A program made the position numbers and the translations under genes. From positions 1-44,504 of the forward strand of contig SDNW01000005.1 of assembly GCA_004524725.1 (NCBI GenBank): a DNA stretch of 44,504 nt, given 5' to 3'. Source of the DNA: Promethearchaeota archaeon (GTDB lineage Archaea; Asgardarchaeota; Lokiarchaeia; Sigyniarchaeales; SOKP01). The notes beneath the pieces were generated by a model that saw only the letters and a list, made by a program, of their open reading frames with translations, did not search any database and was not told where the DNA came from. Positions 25,925 through 34,244 of the stretch are shown piece by piece; position 1 is the stretch's first letter, and every line of letters starts with the position of its first letter.

Positions 25925-26869
25925 TTGAGATTATCTGAGATTAAATTAAAAGATCATACGATTACCATAATTAGACGATGTTTTCAAGTTATATTCTTTT
26001 TATTGATTAATTATCTTATTTTAGAGTTCATCTTCACTATTAATTTATCGGGTTTAGAGGGTATTTTTAAAGTCTTTCCGGTATTAAATTCTCCAAGAAA
26101 TCCTCTCTCAAAAGGTACAGGAATTATTGAAATTATTTTTTATAGTATTGGGGAAGGAGTGTTTCCAGCATTATTAATTGGAATATTTTTCATCATAATT
26201 TTATTTACAAATCGTTTCTTTTGTGGATGGGTTTGCCCAATTGGAACTATTCAAGATATAATGACTGCAATTCCGACAAAAAAACGCAAATTCAAACCCA
26301 AAACCCATAATAATTTACTCAAAGTAAAATATGTAATTATTATTCTTCTCGTAATAATTATATTTCCTTTAGGAATTGCTAAAAATACGAGTGTATACTT
26401 CTATTTAGAATATAAAAATCAAATTGGACTACTTGCTCAAAAACCAGTTGGCTTTTTTTCCTTATCTGAATTTATTTTTGTGTATTTTCCCAATATGATT
26501 AGAGAATTTTGGTTGACTGGTAATTTACTATTTTTTAATGATTTTGGGAGTTTTGTAATTTTTGCTTTTTATATTGCCATTATAGCATTTTCTTTATGGT
26601 ATCCACGCTTTTATTGTCGATATTTCTGCCCTTATGCTGCTATCGCTTCTGCAATATCGGATTATTCTTTTCTGAAACTTGCACGCAATCCTGTTAAGTG
26701 TGTTGGAAGAGCAGAGTGTGGTATTTGTGAAAAAGTTTGCCCGAAACAAATTCGAATCTTAGATGAGCCCTTTGAATTCTTTACTGGAAAGGGAGAGTGC
26801 AATTTATGTTTGAAATGCAAGGAAGAATGCCCGTATGAAGCCATTATAGTAAAGTTTGGAAACGTTTAA
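25925..26869 (+). CDS. NapH/CcoG-like membrane 4Fe-4S protein
   Basis: The protein has 314 residues and starts at TTG without a clear ribosome site. Membrane helices lie at about 18-40, 80-95, 135-152 and 207-227. Two CxxxCP pairs mark the membrane edges: FFCGWVCPIG (C100, C104) and FYCRYFCPYA (C231, C235). The C-terminal domain binds two 4Fe-4S clusters (C259/C265/C268/C272 and C292/C295/C298/C302). This is the NapH/MauN/CcoG family of polyferredoxins that pass electrons across or along the membrane. Its partner reductase is not in the window. The next gene, the HD hydrolase, starts 30 bp downstream on the same strand. Confidence 0.88.
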   Translation: MRLSEIKLKDHTITIIRRCFQVIFFLLINYLILEFIFTINLSGLEGIFKVFPVLNSPRNPLSKGTGIIEIIFYSIGEGVFPALLIGIFFIIILFTNRFFCGWVCPIGTIQDIMTAIPTKKRKFKPKTHNNLLKVKYVIIILLVIIIFPLGIAKNTSVYFYLEYKNQIGLLAQKPVGFFSLSEFIFVYFPNMIREFWLTGNLLFFNDFGSFVIFAFYIAIIAFSLWYPRFYCRYFCPYAAIASAISDYSFLKLARNPVKCVGRAECGICEKVCPKQIRILDEPFEFFTGKGECNLCLKCKEECPYEAIIVKFGNV

Positions 26870-26899
26870 TTTTAAAATATGATTTAGGGATTATTAGCG

Positions 26900-28114
26900 A
26901 TGAAACCAGAGGATCTTAAGATATATCTCCTTCACATGAGAAAAGATTCGGATATTGGAAGCAGAGCAATATCGGATTCTGACGCGATACGCTATAGTGA
27001 GGAGGATAAAGAATCTGAGTTCGATATTCGTCCTCCATTCTTCCGAGACGTAGATAGAATCGTTCATTCCCTCTGTTATTCGAGATATATTGATCGCTCT
27101 CAAGTCTTTTTTGGAATTAATAATGCAAATATTACTCATCGTTCCTTGCATGTGATATTAGTGTCGAGAGTTTCTCGGCAGATCGGAAGGATCTTAAAAT
27201 TAAATAATGATTTAATTGAAGCAATTTCACTCGGACATGATCTTGGTCACCCTCCAGCGGGTCATCTTGGAGAAGAAATCTTAAATGAAATAAGTAATGA
27301 GTATGGAATTGGATCATTTAGTCACAATGCTCAAGGTGTAAGATGGTTAAGTTATTTGGAAAAGCGATTTCCCAATGAACCCGCTAAAGGGCTTAACCTT
27401 ACTTTACAAGTACTTGATGGGATTCTCTGTCATGATGGGGAAGTTCATGAACAAAAATTGAAACCCAAAGAAATTAATGGAAAGTCATGGAAGGATCATT
27501 TCAAAGAATACGATGATGCTTTTGGTAGTAATAAGATAAAGCGCGTTCCGATGTCCTATGAAGGTGTTGCAGTTCGACTTGCAGATACTATTTCGTATAT
27601 CGGAAGAGATATCGAAGATGCGATATTATTAAAGTTTATCACGCGTTCAGACATTCCTTCTTATTGTAAAGAGATTCTGGGCGATACTAATAGAAAGATC
27701 ATGAAAACCTTGATAATGGATTTACTTAAAAATAGTCTAGCGAGTGATTACATCGGTTATAGCGAAGAAATATTTGAAGCATTAAAAGAATTAAAACAGT
27801 TCAATTATGATAAGATTTATACTCGTAGAAATCTTTTTAAAAAAACAAAAACAAAAAATACTTTTGAATATGAATTAAAACAGCAATTTTACCTTATTTT
27901 CAAGAAATCATTGAATGATTTAGAGAAAAATAATTATGATGCCCCGATTTTTAAGGAACATATTGAATATATTGATGATAAAAATTATTCTACGTACTAT
28001 AAACCCTATAAAGAACAAGGAAAATTACCTATCATTGCTCGCGATTACATAGCAGGAATGAGTGATAAATATTTTAATCATATTTATAATGAGTTAGTCG
28101 ATTCAAAAATATAA
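26900..28114 (+). CDS. dGTPase-like HD-domain phosphohydrolase
   Basis: The protein has 404 residues. The HD signature runs from THRSLHV (H80) through LGHDLGHPPAGH (H113/D114, H117, H122) to the later Asp in VRLADTISYIGRD, and FSHNAQGVRWL is the FxHNAQ block typical of deoxyguanosinetriphosphate triphosphohydrolases. Such enzymes remove triphosphate from dNTPs and keep pools balanced or limit phage. The last 120 residues are Lys/Tyr-rich and less conserved. It follows the NapH-like gene by 30 bp and may share its transcript, though no functional link is obvious. Confidence 0.88.
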   Translation: MKPEDLKIYLLHMRKDSDIGSRAISDSDAIRYSEEDKESEFDIRPPFFRDVDRIVHSLCYSRYIDRSQVFFGINNANITHRSLHVILVSRVSRQIGRILKLNNDLIEAISLGHDLGHPPAGHLGEEILNEISNEYGIGSFSHNAQGVRWLSYLEKRFPNEPAKGLNLTLQVLDGILCHDGEVHEQKLKPKEINGKSWKDHFKEYDDAFGSNKIKRVPMSYEGVAVRLADTISYIGRDIEDAILLKFITRSDIPSYCKEILGDTNRKIMKTLIMDLLKNSLASDYIGYSEEIFEALKELKQFNYDKIYTRRNLFKKTKTKNTFEYELKQQFYLIFKKSLNDLEKNNYDAPIFKEHIEYIDDKNYSTYYKPYKEQGKLPIIARDYIAGMSDKYFNHIYNELVDSKI

Positions 28115-28120
28115 AAGTCC

Positions 28121-28456
28121 TCATTTAGGTTCGATATGTTCAAGCATTGAAAGATGACTCATGGAATAATCGTGAAAACCATCACGAGAAGGCGTGCGGA
28201 TACCTTCTGCAAGAATATAATGGCCAACACGCGGTAAAAATCCATATGAGTTAATTTTTTCTGTACTGACCAATATTGAATATAAACCCTCGGTTGTATG
28301 AACACTCAGAACCATATAACCATAGGTATAACCTCTTGAAATTCGTTTCTCACCACTACGAATTGCCGTAATCTGCCCCCGAATTACTTTTTTTCCTTTA
28401 TGGCTCATAAAATCATCATGAGTATGGTTATTTTTAGGCCTATTCTCAATTAGCAC
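28121..28456 (-). CDS. Small protein of unknown function, possible OB fold
   Basis: The frame encodes 111 residues from GTG at 28456, or 95 from the ATG at 28408 (MSHKGKKV). I do not recognise the family. From residue 23 the protein alternates strand-like stretches (VIRGQITAI, YGYMVLSVHT, LYSILVS, VGHYILAEGI) in an order compatible with a small five-strand barrel, and the ends are basic and His-rich. A nucleic-acid-binding OB fold is a guess. It converges on the HD hydrolase with a 6-bp gap. Confidence 0.6.
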   Translation of the reverse strand: MLIENRPKNNHTHDDFMSHKGKKVIRGQITAIRSGEKRISRGYTYGYMVLSVHTTEGLYSILVSTEKINSYGFLPRVGHYILAEGIRTPSRDGFHDYSMSHLSMLEHIEPK

Positions 28457-28812
28457 TATTACTCTTAATAAACTAAATAATAAAAAAGTTAAGATCGAAT
28501 AGTTCAGAAGAAATTAATATAAGTTTTACAAAAAGTGGATTACACCAGGAGGATAAAGAATTTTTTACGGGGTTTTTCATTCAGTCACGGGTTTAAAAAT
28601 AAATAAGTTTTATATCCTCCCTTAAAATGTGTGTAATCCAATAAATTATAAAAACATTCAAACATAAAAATCTATCTTAATTGCGATAAATAAAAATTTT
28701 AGATTTCGATTATTATTTAAAAATAAGCCACGAGTCAATATATCTCGTGAAAAATTGTAAGTAAGTTTTTTAGATAGAGTAAATTAATATTATTGAATTG
28801 TTCTAATCTATT
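28457..28812. other. 356-bp gene-free region before tRNA-Gln
   Basis: No gene is visible. It contains the inverted-repeat element at 28536-28640 described separately, then about 170 bp of plain AT-rich sequence leading into the tRNA gene. Confidence 0.5.
28536..28640. repeat. 105-bp element bounded by inverted repeats
   Basis: TGGATTACAC (28536-28545) and GTGTAATCCA (28631-28640) are perfect 10-bp inverted ends. Inside them GGAGGATA (28548-28555) pairs with TATCCTCC (28613-28620), with 2 nt and 10 nt respectively between the two stems. The 57-nt centre holds two related G-rich words, ACGGGGTTT and ACGGGTTT. As RNA it would fold into an 18-bp interrupted stem; as DNA the ends look like those of a very small non-autonomous mobile element. 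Confidence 0.5.
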
Positions 28813-28885
28813 AGCCCAGTGGTGTAGCGGTCAAGCATCTGGGGCCCTGAACCCCGTGACCACGGTTCGAATCCGTGCTGGGCTA
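28813..28885 (+). tRNA. tRNA-Gln(CTG) with C33
   Basis: A 73-nt cloverleaf with acceptor AGCCCAG/CTGGGCT (A1-U72, as in archaeal tRNA-Gln), D-arm containing AGCGGTCA, anticodon stem TGGGG/CCCCG, loop CCCTGAA, T-stem CACGG/CCGTG with TTCGAAT, and discriminator A. The anticodon CTG reads CAG. Position 33 is C where nearly all elongator tRNAs have U. No intron and no encoded CCA. Confidence 0.9.
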
Positions 28886-28902
28886 TTCTTAATTCTTTAT
28901 TA

Positions 28903-29259
28903 TTAACCAGTCCGTTTGATTATATGGTATCCATAGGTAGATTTGACTGGTAAGGAGATTTCTCCAATCTTTAATTTGGTTGTAGCATTCCAGAACTCAG
29001 CTACCATATCTCCCTTTCCAAACTCTCCTAAATTACCTCCTCGTTTTTTACTCGGACAAATTGAATGCTGGTGAGCTAATTGTTCAAAATTATCTCCAGC
29101 CTTAATATTCTCATAAATCTCCTGAGCTTTAGTGAACTTTTCAACTAAGATATGACTAGCTTTCATCTTTCCTCCCTTTATTGGGGATCCTTTTCTATCA
29201 GAACCCTTTAAATTTTGTCCTTTTGCCTTATATTGCTTTCCATATTTATTTTTTCCCAT
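28903..29259 (-). CDS. Parvulin-type peptidyl-prolyl isomerase with basic N-terminus
   Basis: The protein has 118 residues. Residues 31-118 form a compact parvulin domain: KASHILVEKFTKA, GDNFEQLAHQHSICPSKKRGGNLG (split by the usual loop), FGKGDMV, and the ending STYGYHIIKRTG. Residues 1-30 are a Lys/Gly-rich tail. This layout, a basic disordered tail followed by a minimal parvulin, is the one of eukaryotic Par14/Pin4. It should isomerise prolyl bonds in the cytosol; there is no signal peptide. It is 14 bp downstream of the ferredoxin-domain gene and probably co-transcribed. The RBS-like AGAGATTAAG precedes the ATG. Confidence 0.9.
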   Translation of the reverse strand: MGKNKYGKQYKAKGQNLKGSDRKGSPIKGGKMKASHILVEKFTKAQEIYENIKAGDNFEQLAHQHSICPSKKRGGNLGEFGKGDMVAEFWNATTKLKIGEISLPVKSTYGYHIIKRTG

Positions 29260-29273
29260 AAGCTTAATCTCTC

Positions 29274-30416
29274 TTATTTTTTTTCAGTTCCCTTTTCTAT
29301 CCGTCTTAATTCTGCTTTTTTATCCATTATTGTTAAATATAGTTCTGAGTTATTCTTTGGGGGACTCAGTTCCTTTTCTTTCTTTTTCAAAACTAAAGCA
29401 CTTTCTGGGCACGTTTGGATACAGTTACCACAACCAATACAGAATCTTTTATTAACTTGTGCTATTGAATCATTCATCGTAATTGCTTCCATTTGGCATC
29501 GTTCGATACATGTTCCGCAGCCCATACATAAATCGGAATCTACTTCGGCAAAGTAATTTGTAGTAATCATTTCCCACGGACGTTCTAACTTTTTAATATT
29601 GGTCGTTACGCAACAACAGCAACCACAACAACAACAAATATAACTGGGATCCAATACATTTCCCGGCTGTATAATTAGCCCATCTTCTTGTACTTTTTTA
29701 AAAATTTCCCGGGCTTCGTCTTTTGTAATTTCACGCCCCCACCCCAATTCTAAAACATGTTCCACCGAATCATTCAACACGAAGCATGTTTCTCGCATTT
29801 CCGTTTGATGACATGGTTCACCGATAAGATCCTGTCCCTTTCTACAAACACATGGCATTATCGAAATTCGAGATGCATTTTCCAGTAATTTTTCTAATTG
29901 ATCATAACTGGCAATGTTATGATCGACATCAATGCTTTGCTCTACAGGGATTGTTCTCAATTGATTGATTTTGGTTGAAACTAATTCATCAAGATATGCC
30001 TCGTCCATATATTGCAAGAAGTCTTCGAAATATTCCTTAGTGAGGCGTTTTACTTGGTACTCAAACATCCCTACTGCTAAGAATGCATTCTGATATAAAT
30101 TCTTCTTCTTATCGTCAACCACCGAACGCTTGATTCGTATTCCTCCTTTCTCATACATGTTATACAAGATTTTTTCAAGTTCTTCTATTGAATTTACCTG
30201 CTTTTTTACTCGTCGATATATACTTTCAATTGGATCGGGGATAAAACGTAATTTTGTCGCAATTTCTGCTTCTTGGGGAGTAAAAACATATTTTAATAAT
30301 CTCAATTCGACTCCTGAATCTGTTTGTGGATACCCAATTGGTAGGGTATTAAGATGACGTTGTAATTTGCGATATATTGAATCAGTTTTAGCAGAATTAT
30401 TATTATTTTTTTTCAA
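29274..30416 (-). CDS. Two-cluster ferredoxin-domain protein with an eight-cysteine run
   Basis: The protein has 380 residues. The C-terminal part carries two 4Fe-4S motifs (C297/C300/C303/C307 and C326/C329/C332/C336). Just before them is YICCCCGCCCC (C261-C264 and C266-C269), and further upstream C189, C191, C202 and C211 form another possible metal site. The N-terminal 180 residues look helical and resemble a winged-helix region. Proteins of this layout in anaerobes are uncharacterised iron-sulfur proteins, probably electron carriers or redox sensors. The start appears to be TTG at 30416. It leads a two-gene operon with the parvulin. Confidence 0.82.
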   Translation of the reverse strand: MKKNNNNSAKTDSIYRKLQRHLNTLPIGYPQTDSGVELRLLKYVFTPQEAEIATKLRFIPDPIESIYRRVKKQVNSIEELEKILYNMYEKGGIRIKRSVVDDKKKNLYQNAFLAVGMFEYQVKRLTKEYFEDFLQYMDEAYLDELVSTKINQLRTIPVEQSIDVDHNIASYDQLEKLLENASRISIMPCVCRKGQDLIGEPCHQTEMRETCFVLNDSVEHVLELGWGREITKDEAREIFKKVQEDGLIIQPGNVLDPSYICCCCGCCCCVTTNIKKLERPWEMITTNYFAEVDSDLCMGCGTCIERCQMEAITMNDSIAQVNKRFCIGCGNCIQTCPESALVLKKKEKELSPPKNNSELYLTIMDKKAELRRIEKGTEKK

Positions 30417-30502
30417 AATACTTTACTCTAAATAATTGTAGTTGTAAATAGTTAAGTATTAAAAATAAAAGTATTCCTATCTTTGAATACAAAATAAATG
30501 CT

Positions 30503-30925
30503 TTAGTTTACAATTAAATATCTAAAGTTTTTAATCTCCTTGATTCCATTTACTTCTACTACAAAATTTTGGAAATCTTGGATATTACCTTCAAACAATA
30601 AAAAGCTTATAAGATTCTCTCCTTGAAAATGTTGATTTTTACTTACGATTTGATCCTTATATTCTGTTTCGATATGATTTATCTTTCTCTGGATTTGCGG
30701 ATCATGGGGTGCAACAATAATCATATTCCCTAATATATTTTTTTTAACCGTGGGACTAAAAGTTAGGGATTCCATATTAGAAATTTCCATTGTGGACATT
30801 AATCGTAATAATGCATCTCGGATTAATTTCGATTTATTTTCATACTGATTTTTTGAGACTAATTTATTAATAAATTCTCTTAGGTTTTCATTAATACTAA
30901 TCGAGATTATTGGAATATGAAACAC
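30503..30925 (-). CDS. NikR-like ribbon-helix-helix regulator without the nickel ligands
   Basis: The protein has 140 residues and starts at GTG. Residues 5-45 are a ribbon-helix-helix DNA-binding domain (IISISINENLREFINKLV, then KSKLIRDALLRL). Residues 65-140 have the NikR-type ACT-like C-terminal fold, ending in strands FLLFEGN, FVVEVNG and FRYLIVN. In NikR the central segment carries HxH and Cys nickel ligands; here only H108 is at a comparable place, in NQHFQGENLISFLL, and no Cys follows. It therefore probably senses another ligand. A minus-strand TTTATATA lies 52 nt upstream. Confidence 0.75.
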   Translation of the reverse strand: MFHIPIISISINENLREFINKLVSKNQYENKSKLIRDALLRLMSTMEISNMESLTFSPTVKKNILGNMIIVAPHDPQIQRKINHIETEYKDQIVSKNQHFQGENLISFLLFEGNIQDFQNFVVEVNGIKEIKNFRYLIVN

Positions 30926-30976
30926 CTCGTAGAGTCTGTTCTTATTATCTATTATTATTTATAATCAGTATTAAAA

Positions 30977-30984
30977 TATATAAA
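30977..30984 (-). promoter_or_regulatory. Candidate TATA box for the NikR-like gene
   Basis: TTTATATA on the minus strand, 52 nt upstream of the GTG at 30925, which would put the transcription start about 25-30 nt before the coding region. Confidence 0.4.
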
Positions 30985-31011
30985 TATTGTTTAAAAAAAT
31001 AAGCCTAAAAT

Positions 31012-33381
31012 CTATAATTTAATAGCTCGAGCAATTACACTCTTAAACTTTTCAATATCATTTACTAATTTATCTGCGTCATCATCACTGATCTTATCGT
31101 CTTTTCCATATTTGTTTAACTCGGTTAGCCAAAATTCGAGTCTACCGAGTATTGCCTCTTTATCGCCGAGTAATTTTCTCAATCGAACGAAAGTATCGTG
31201 TAATTTATTTCTAATATTTTGAGCCTTCCAGCGAAGCATACAATAATCGCTTACTTCCGCTAAATTTTGTGTAATTGCCATTACATCAATTGTTTTTTCG
31301 CGCTCTTCAGATTTAATTTTTCGAATGATATTGATCTCTTCAAATAACAACTCAATAATTCGTGCTAAGAATCCAGTAAGTCCACCCGCATTGCCATGCC
31401 AAACACGAACTTCTAAGGATTGACTTCCTTCAGACACATAAATTCGAGTAATAATTCTTCCACCTGTGACCTTCGCTTCAGCACAAAACCACGCTTCTGC
31501 TTCATAAGAACCCTTGGCGTCAGTTCCTTCATGAGACGTGACGGCGCTAGTTTCGAAATTTTTTAAGGTCCTAATAGCGGCACGATAAGCTAATCGAGGA
31601 TCTAAATCTGCAATTAGAAATGCACGAGCATCATTCGGTAAGGATTTTATTGCGATTTGGCAATCTTCAATGGAAGTAAGATTCGTGCACACAAGCGGAC
31701 ATTTTATCTGAACTTCTTTTTTACGGATATTAATGGTATGTTTTTCTCCCGTTGCATCTTTGTAAATGACTGTACCTCCAATGCTAGATAAACCGCATTG
31801 TTTAGGTTCCAAATAAAAATCTACTCCGCGAGAATTTTTAGCCTCAATAACGGGAATCGTTATTAGAGATTGTTTAGATTTATAGCTTGAGGGGACATCT
31901 AATAAAACTTTTACATTATTGATTGCCATGTTACTCATGTTTCTGACGGCGATTTTCATGTGAACTTGACCGCCCTCAAAATCATAATCCCTTACGACCT
32001 CTATCTTTCCTTCATCAATCGGGGTCGTTACTTTTTGTTTTATATGAGCCTTACCCGACTCGGAACGTGGAACGCTATAGGCTACGAATAATCGTTTATG
32101 CATATCAATATATCCATCAATATCTCCTCTGCCAATAAGTTGAGCCAAATTTTCTTCAATACTCGACTCGGTAACTCCTAATCTATTGGAAAGCTCTCTT
32201 AATGGCATGGTTCTATATGCCCTTGCTATCTCCTTGATTTTCTTTTCTAAATACTTAGAAGTCATAAACTCTCGTCTTTGGGTGAAAATACCGTTAATCG
32301 TTCCTGTTTTGATAAGTTCATGTAAAGTTTTGCGTGCCAACTCAACTGCAATTTTCAGGTTCCTTGCGAGGCTATTTAATTCAAAAAGACCTACTTCTTT
32401 TGCAAAATTTTCGGTTTCTTCCTTTATTTTTTCTTTTGTGATGATCTCATTACCTCTATCCGCAAAAAAAGCATTGATTTCTCCAGTCCTCATAAGATTG
32501 ACACCAAATGACTTTGTGAGTTCTGCAGGGATATTAAAAATATTCGCTAAATTTTCAATCGAGACTCGTCCTTTTTCCTTGATCTCTTTTATGAGCGTTG
32601 CAACAATATGTTTTTGAGTATAATAAAACCCTTTATTTATGGAAAAAGATCCTTTAATCTGATAATGACTTATCAATTTGTAAATTACTTTAAGGGTGAT
32701 ATCTGAATTCATATCCAACATCTCTCCTAAATTAGCAACTTTTAAAATACCATCATTTTGGATCTTGGCTAAAATCTTTTCACGCATTTCTGGAGAGATG
32801 TAATAAAATATTTGATTTCTCTGATCAATTATTCCATAAATTCGTTCCTCATCCATATATTTATTAATGAGTTTTACCATCTGTTGGGCTGTAATATTAA
32901 AAGAGGTCATAATGGTGGAAAAGTTCGTAATATGAGATCTTTTTAATAATTCTAGAAAGCAATTGGGACATATCTCTTTACCAGTAATATGTTTAAGGCT
33001 TTTTCTACAGAGATCTAATTTATAGCCTTTAATAAGGTTATACTTTGTTGCTTCGCGAGCGAGTTGTTCTTTGGTAGGAAAAAAGAGCCCTGGAGTTTTT
33101 AAATAGGAATTCCATGCACACTTAGGGTTGGTACATTCAAGATAATACTGTCCGGAAGAGAGTCTTTCTAGTCTTAAAAGGGCTTCGCACTCGGTGCATT
33201 TACTGTTTTCAACAATCGTACAACGATATCCTTTTTCGGCAGCACTGACTTTCGAGTAATTATGATCATGCTTTTTACACATCCATTGTTCAGTAGTGGC
33301 CATATGATTAATACAAAAGCTCGAATTGCACTTTTCACAAGTAAATTCGATTTTTTTAGAGTCACAAAATAGGCAGTTCAT
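31012..33381 (-). CDS. Zinc-finger protein with UFL1-like winged-helix repeats
   Basis: The protein has 789 residues. The N-terminus is an AN1/B-box-like cross-brace zinc finger (C3, C6, C15, C18, C23, H26, C35, H38), then a zinc ribbon (C62, C65, C83, C88) and C138/C141. Residues 160-435 are about five tandem winged helices. They resemble the N-terminal repeats of eukaryotic UFL1, the UFM1 E3 ligase: for example GRVSIENLANIFNIPAEL against its VTISELCKTYDLP block, and HELIKTGTINGIF against its EELVNSGRLRG block. Residues 465-560 look like an Ig-like beta sandwich, 560-685 an alpha/beta domain, and 690-789 helices. UFL1-like domains are on published lists of Asgard eukaryotic-signature proteins. 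No UFM1, E1 or E2 is in the window, so ligase activity is not claimed. Confidence 0.7.
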   Translation of the reverse strand: MNCLFCDSKKIEFTCEKCNSSFCINHMATTEQWMCKKHDHNYSKVSAAEKGYRCTIVENSKCTECEALLRLERLSSGQYYLECTNPKCAWNSYLKTPGLFFPTKEQLAREATKYNLIKGYKLDLCRKSLKHITGKEICPNCFLELLKRSHITNFSTIMTSFNITAQQMVKLINKYMDEERIYGIIDQRNQIFYYISPEMREKILAKIQNDGILKVANLGEMLDMNSDITLKVIYKLISHYQIKGSFSINKGFYYTQKHIVATLIKEIKEKGRVSIENLANIFNIPAELTKSFGVNLMRTGEINAFFADRGNEIITKEKIKEETENFAKEVGLFELNSLARNLKIAVELARKTLHELIKTGTINGIFTQRREFMTSKYLEKKIKEIARAYRTMPLRELSNRLGVTESSIEENLAQLIGRGDIDGYIDMHKRLFVAYSVPRSESGKAHIKQKVTTPIDEGKIEVVRDYDFEGGQVHMKIAVRNMSNMAINNVKVLLDVPSSYKSKQSLITIPVIEAKNSRGVDFYLEPKQCGLSSIGGTVIYKDATGEKHTINIRKKEVQIKCPLVCTNLTSIEDCQIAIKSLPNDARAFLIADLDPRLAYRAAIRTLKNFETSAVTSHEGTDAKGSYEAEAWFCAEAKVTGGRIITRIYVSEGSQSLEVRVWHGNAGGLTGFLARIIELLFEEINIIRKIKSEEREKTIDVMAITQNLAEVSDYCMLRWKAQNIRNKLHDTFVRLRKLLGDKEAILGRLEFWLTELNKYGKDDKISDDDADKLVNDIEKFKSVIARAIKL

Positions 33382-33536
33382 CGCTCTTAACAGTTCAAAA
33401 TTTTTAATCTTTAATCTTAGTCTATAATATATAAAAAATTACACATATAAATTCTTATATTAGACCAACTGTTGATTTTGAATTATTGATTAATTTTTAA
33501 TTTTTGTGTTATATCAAATCGATAGATTCCCATTAT

Positions 33537-34244
33537 TTAGATATTCTGTAATGGGAAGACCGGAATACGCAAAAACGATAAAATCAGAACAACTGTATTG
33601 AACACTATTATGATTGCGAGCATAATATAAAAAATAAGTGTTCTTTTGCTATCCTTTGGTCGAACAACGTGAGATGTCCCTTGTTTTGCCAATGCTAAGG
33701 GAAATAACCCTACAAATGTCCCTAATGAAAAATAAAACACAATTAAAATCCCTTCGACAAAACCATGCGCTAAAGAAAATTGTAAACATTGCGAATATAT
33801 AATTAATTCAAAAATACATGGAGCAAATCCCACTAATACTCCAAATAAATAAGGAGTTTTGTTTCGTTCCCAATCAAGCTTTACTATACTCTTTGAATAT
33901 TTCGAATGAGGCATATAATCAACTCTCATGACAAAAAACAATAATATAATCCCAGCAAACATAGACGTGAATGCTCCGAAGAAATTAACTGTATATGGGT
34001 CAGAAATTAATTCAGGAATTATGAATCTTGGAACAAAACTAAGGAGTACAGTCCCAAATGCGATAATAAGATTTGAGGTGATTAATCCAATGCCATATAA
34101 AATAAGAATAAAAAGACTTCTTTTTGGATTTTTTGCGATTCCAAAGGACCAAAAAAAGAAGATAGCCTTATCTTCGCAAGGTATGAGAGTATGCAAAATG
34201 CCCAATAAAAATGCTGGGATAAAAATTATAAAAAATTCTTGCAT
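33537..34244 (-). CDS. Six-helix membrane protein, TauE/DsbD-like transmembrane domain
   Basis: The protein has 235 residues and about six membrane helices. The first helix ends with LLGILHTLIPCEDKAIFFFW, a pattern like the GxxH.xxPCexK turn in UreH/RcnA/DsbD-type transmembrane domains, and a second half has LVGFAPCIFELI, giving a pseudo-repeat with a Pro-Cys at the same depth in each half. Such proteins export metals or sulfite, or move electrons across the membrane through the paired cysteines. The two PC motifs (about 23-24 and 139-140) favour the DsbD/CcdA electron-transfer or metal-transport idea. No operon partner is evident. Confidence 0.55.
   Translation of the reverse strand: MQEFFIIFIPAFLLGILHTLIPCEDKAIFFFWSFGIAKNPKRSLFILILYGIGLITSNLIIAFGTVLLSFVPRFIIPELISDPYTVNFFGAFTSMFAGIILLFFVMRVDYMPHSKYSKSIVKLDWERNKTPYLFGVLVGFAPCIFELIIYSQCLQFSLAHGFVEGILIVFYFSLGTFVGLFPLALAKQGTSHVVRPKDSKRTLIFYIMLAIIIVFNTVVLILSFLRIPVFPLQNI

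Noticed and set aside
28813-28885. tRNA-Gln as a pseudogene because of C33.
   Set aside because: All four stems are fully paired and conserved loop bases are present, so it is more likely a functional gene with an odd base.
29608-29637. Frameshift or assembly error behind the cysteine run.
   Set aside because: The frame stays open on both sides with intact ferredoxin motifs downstream.
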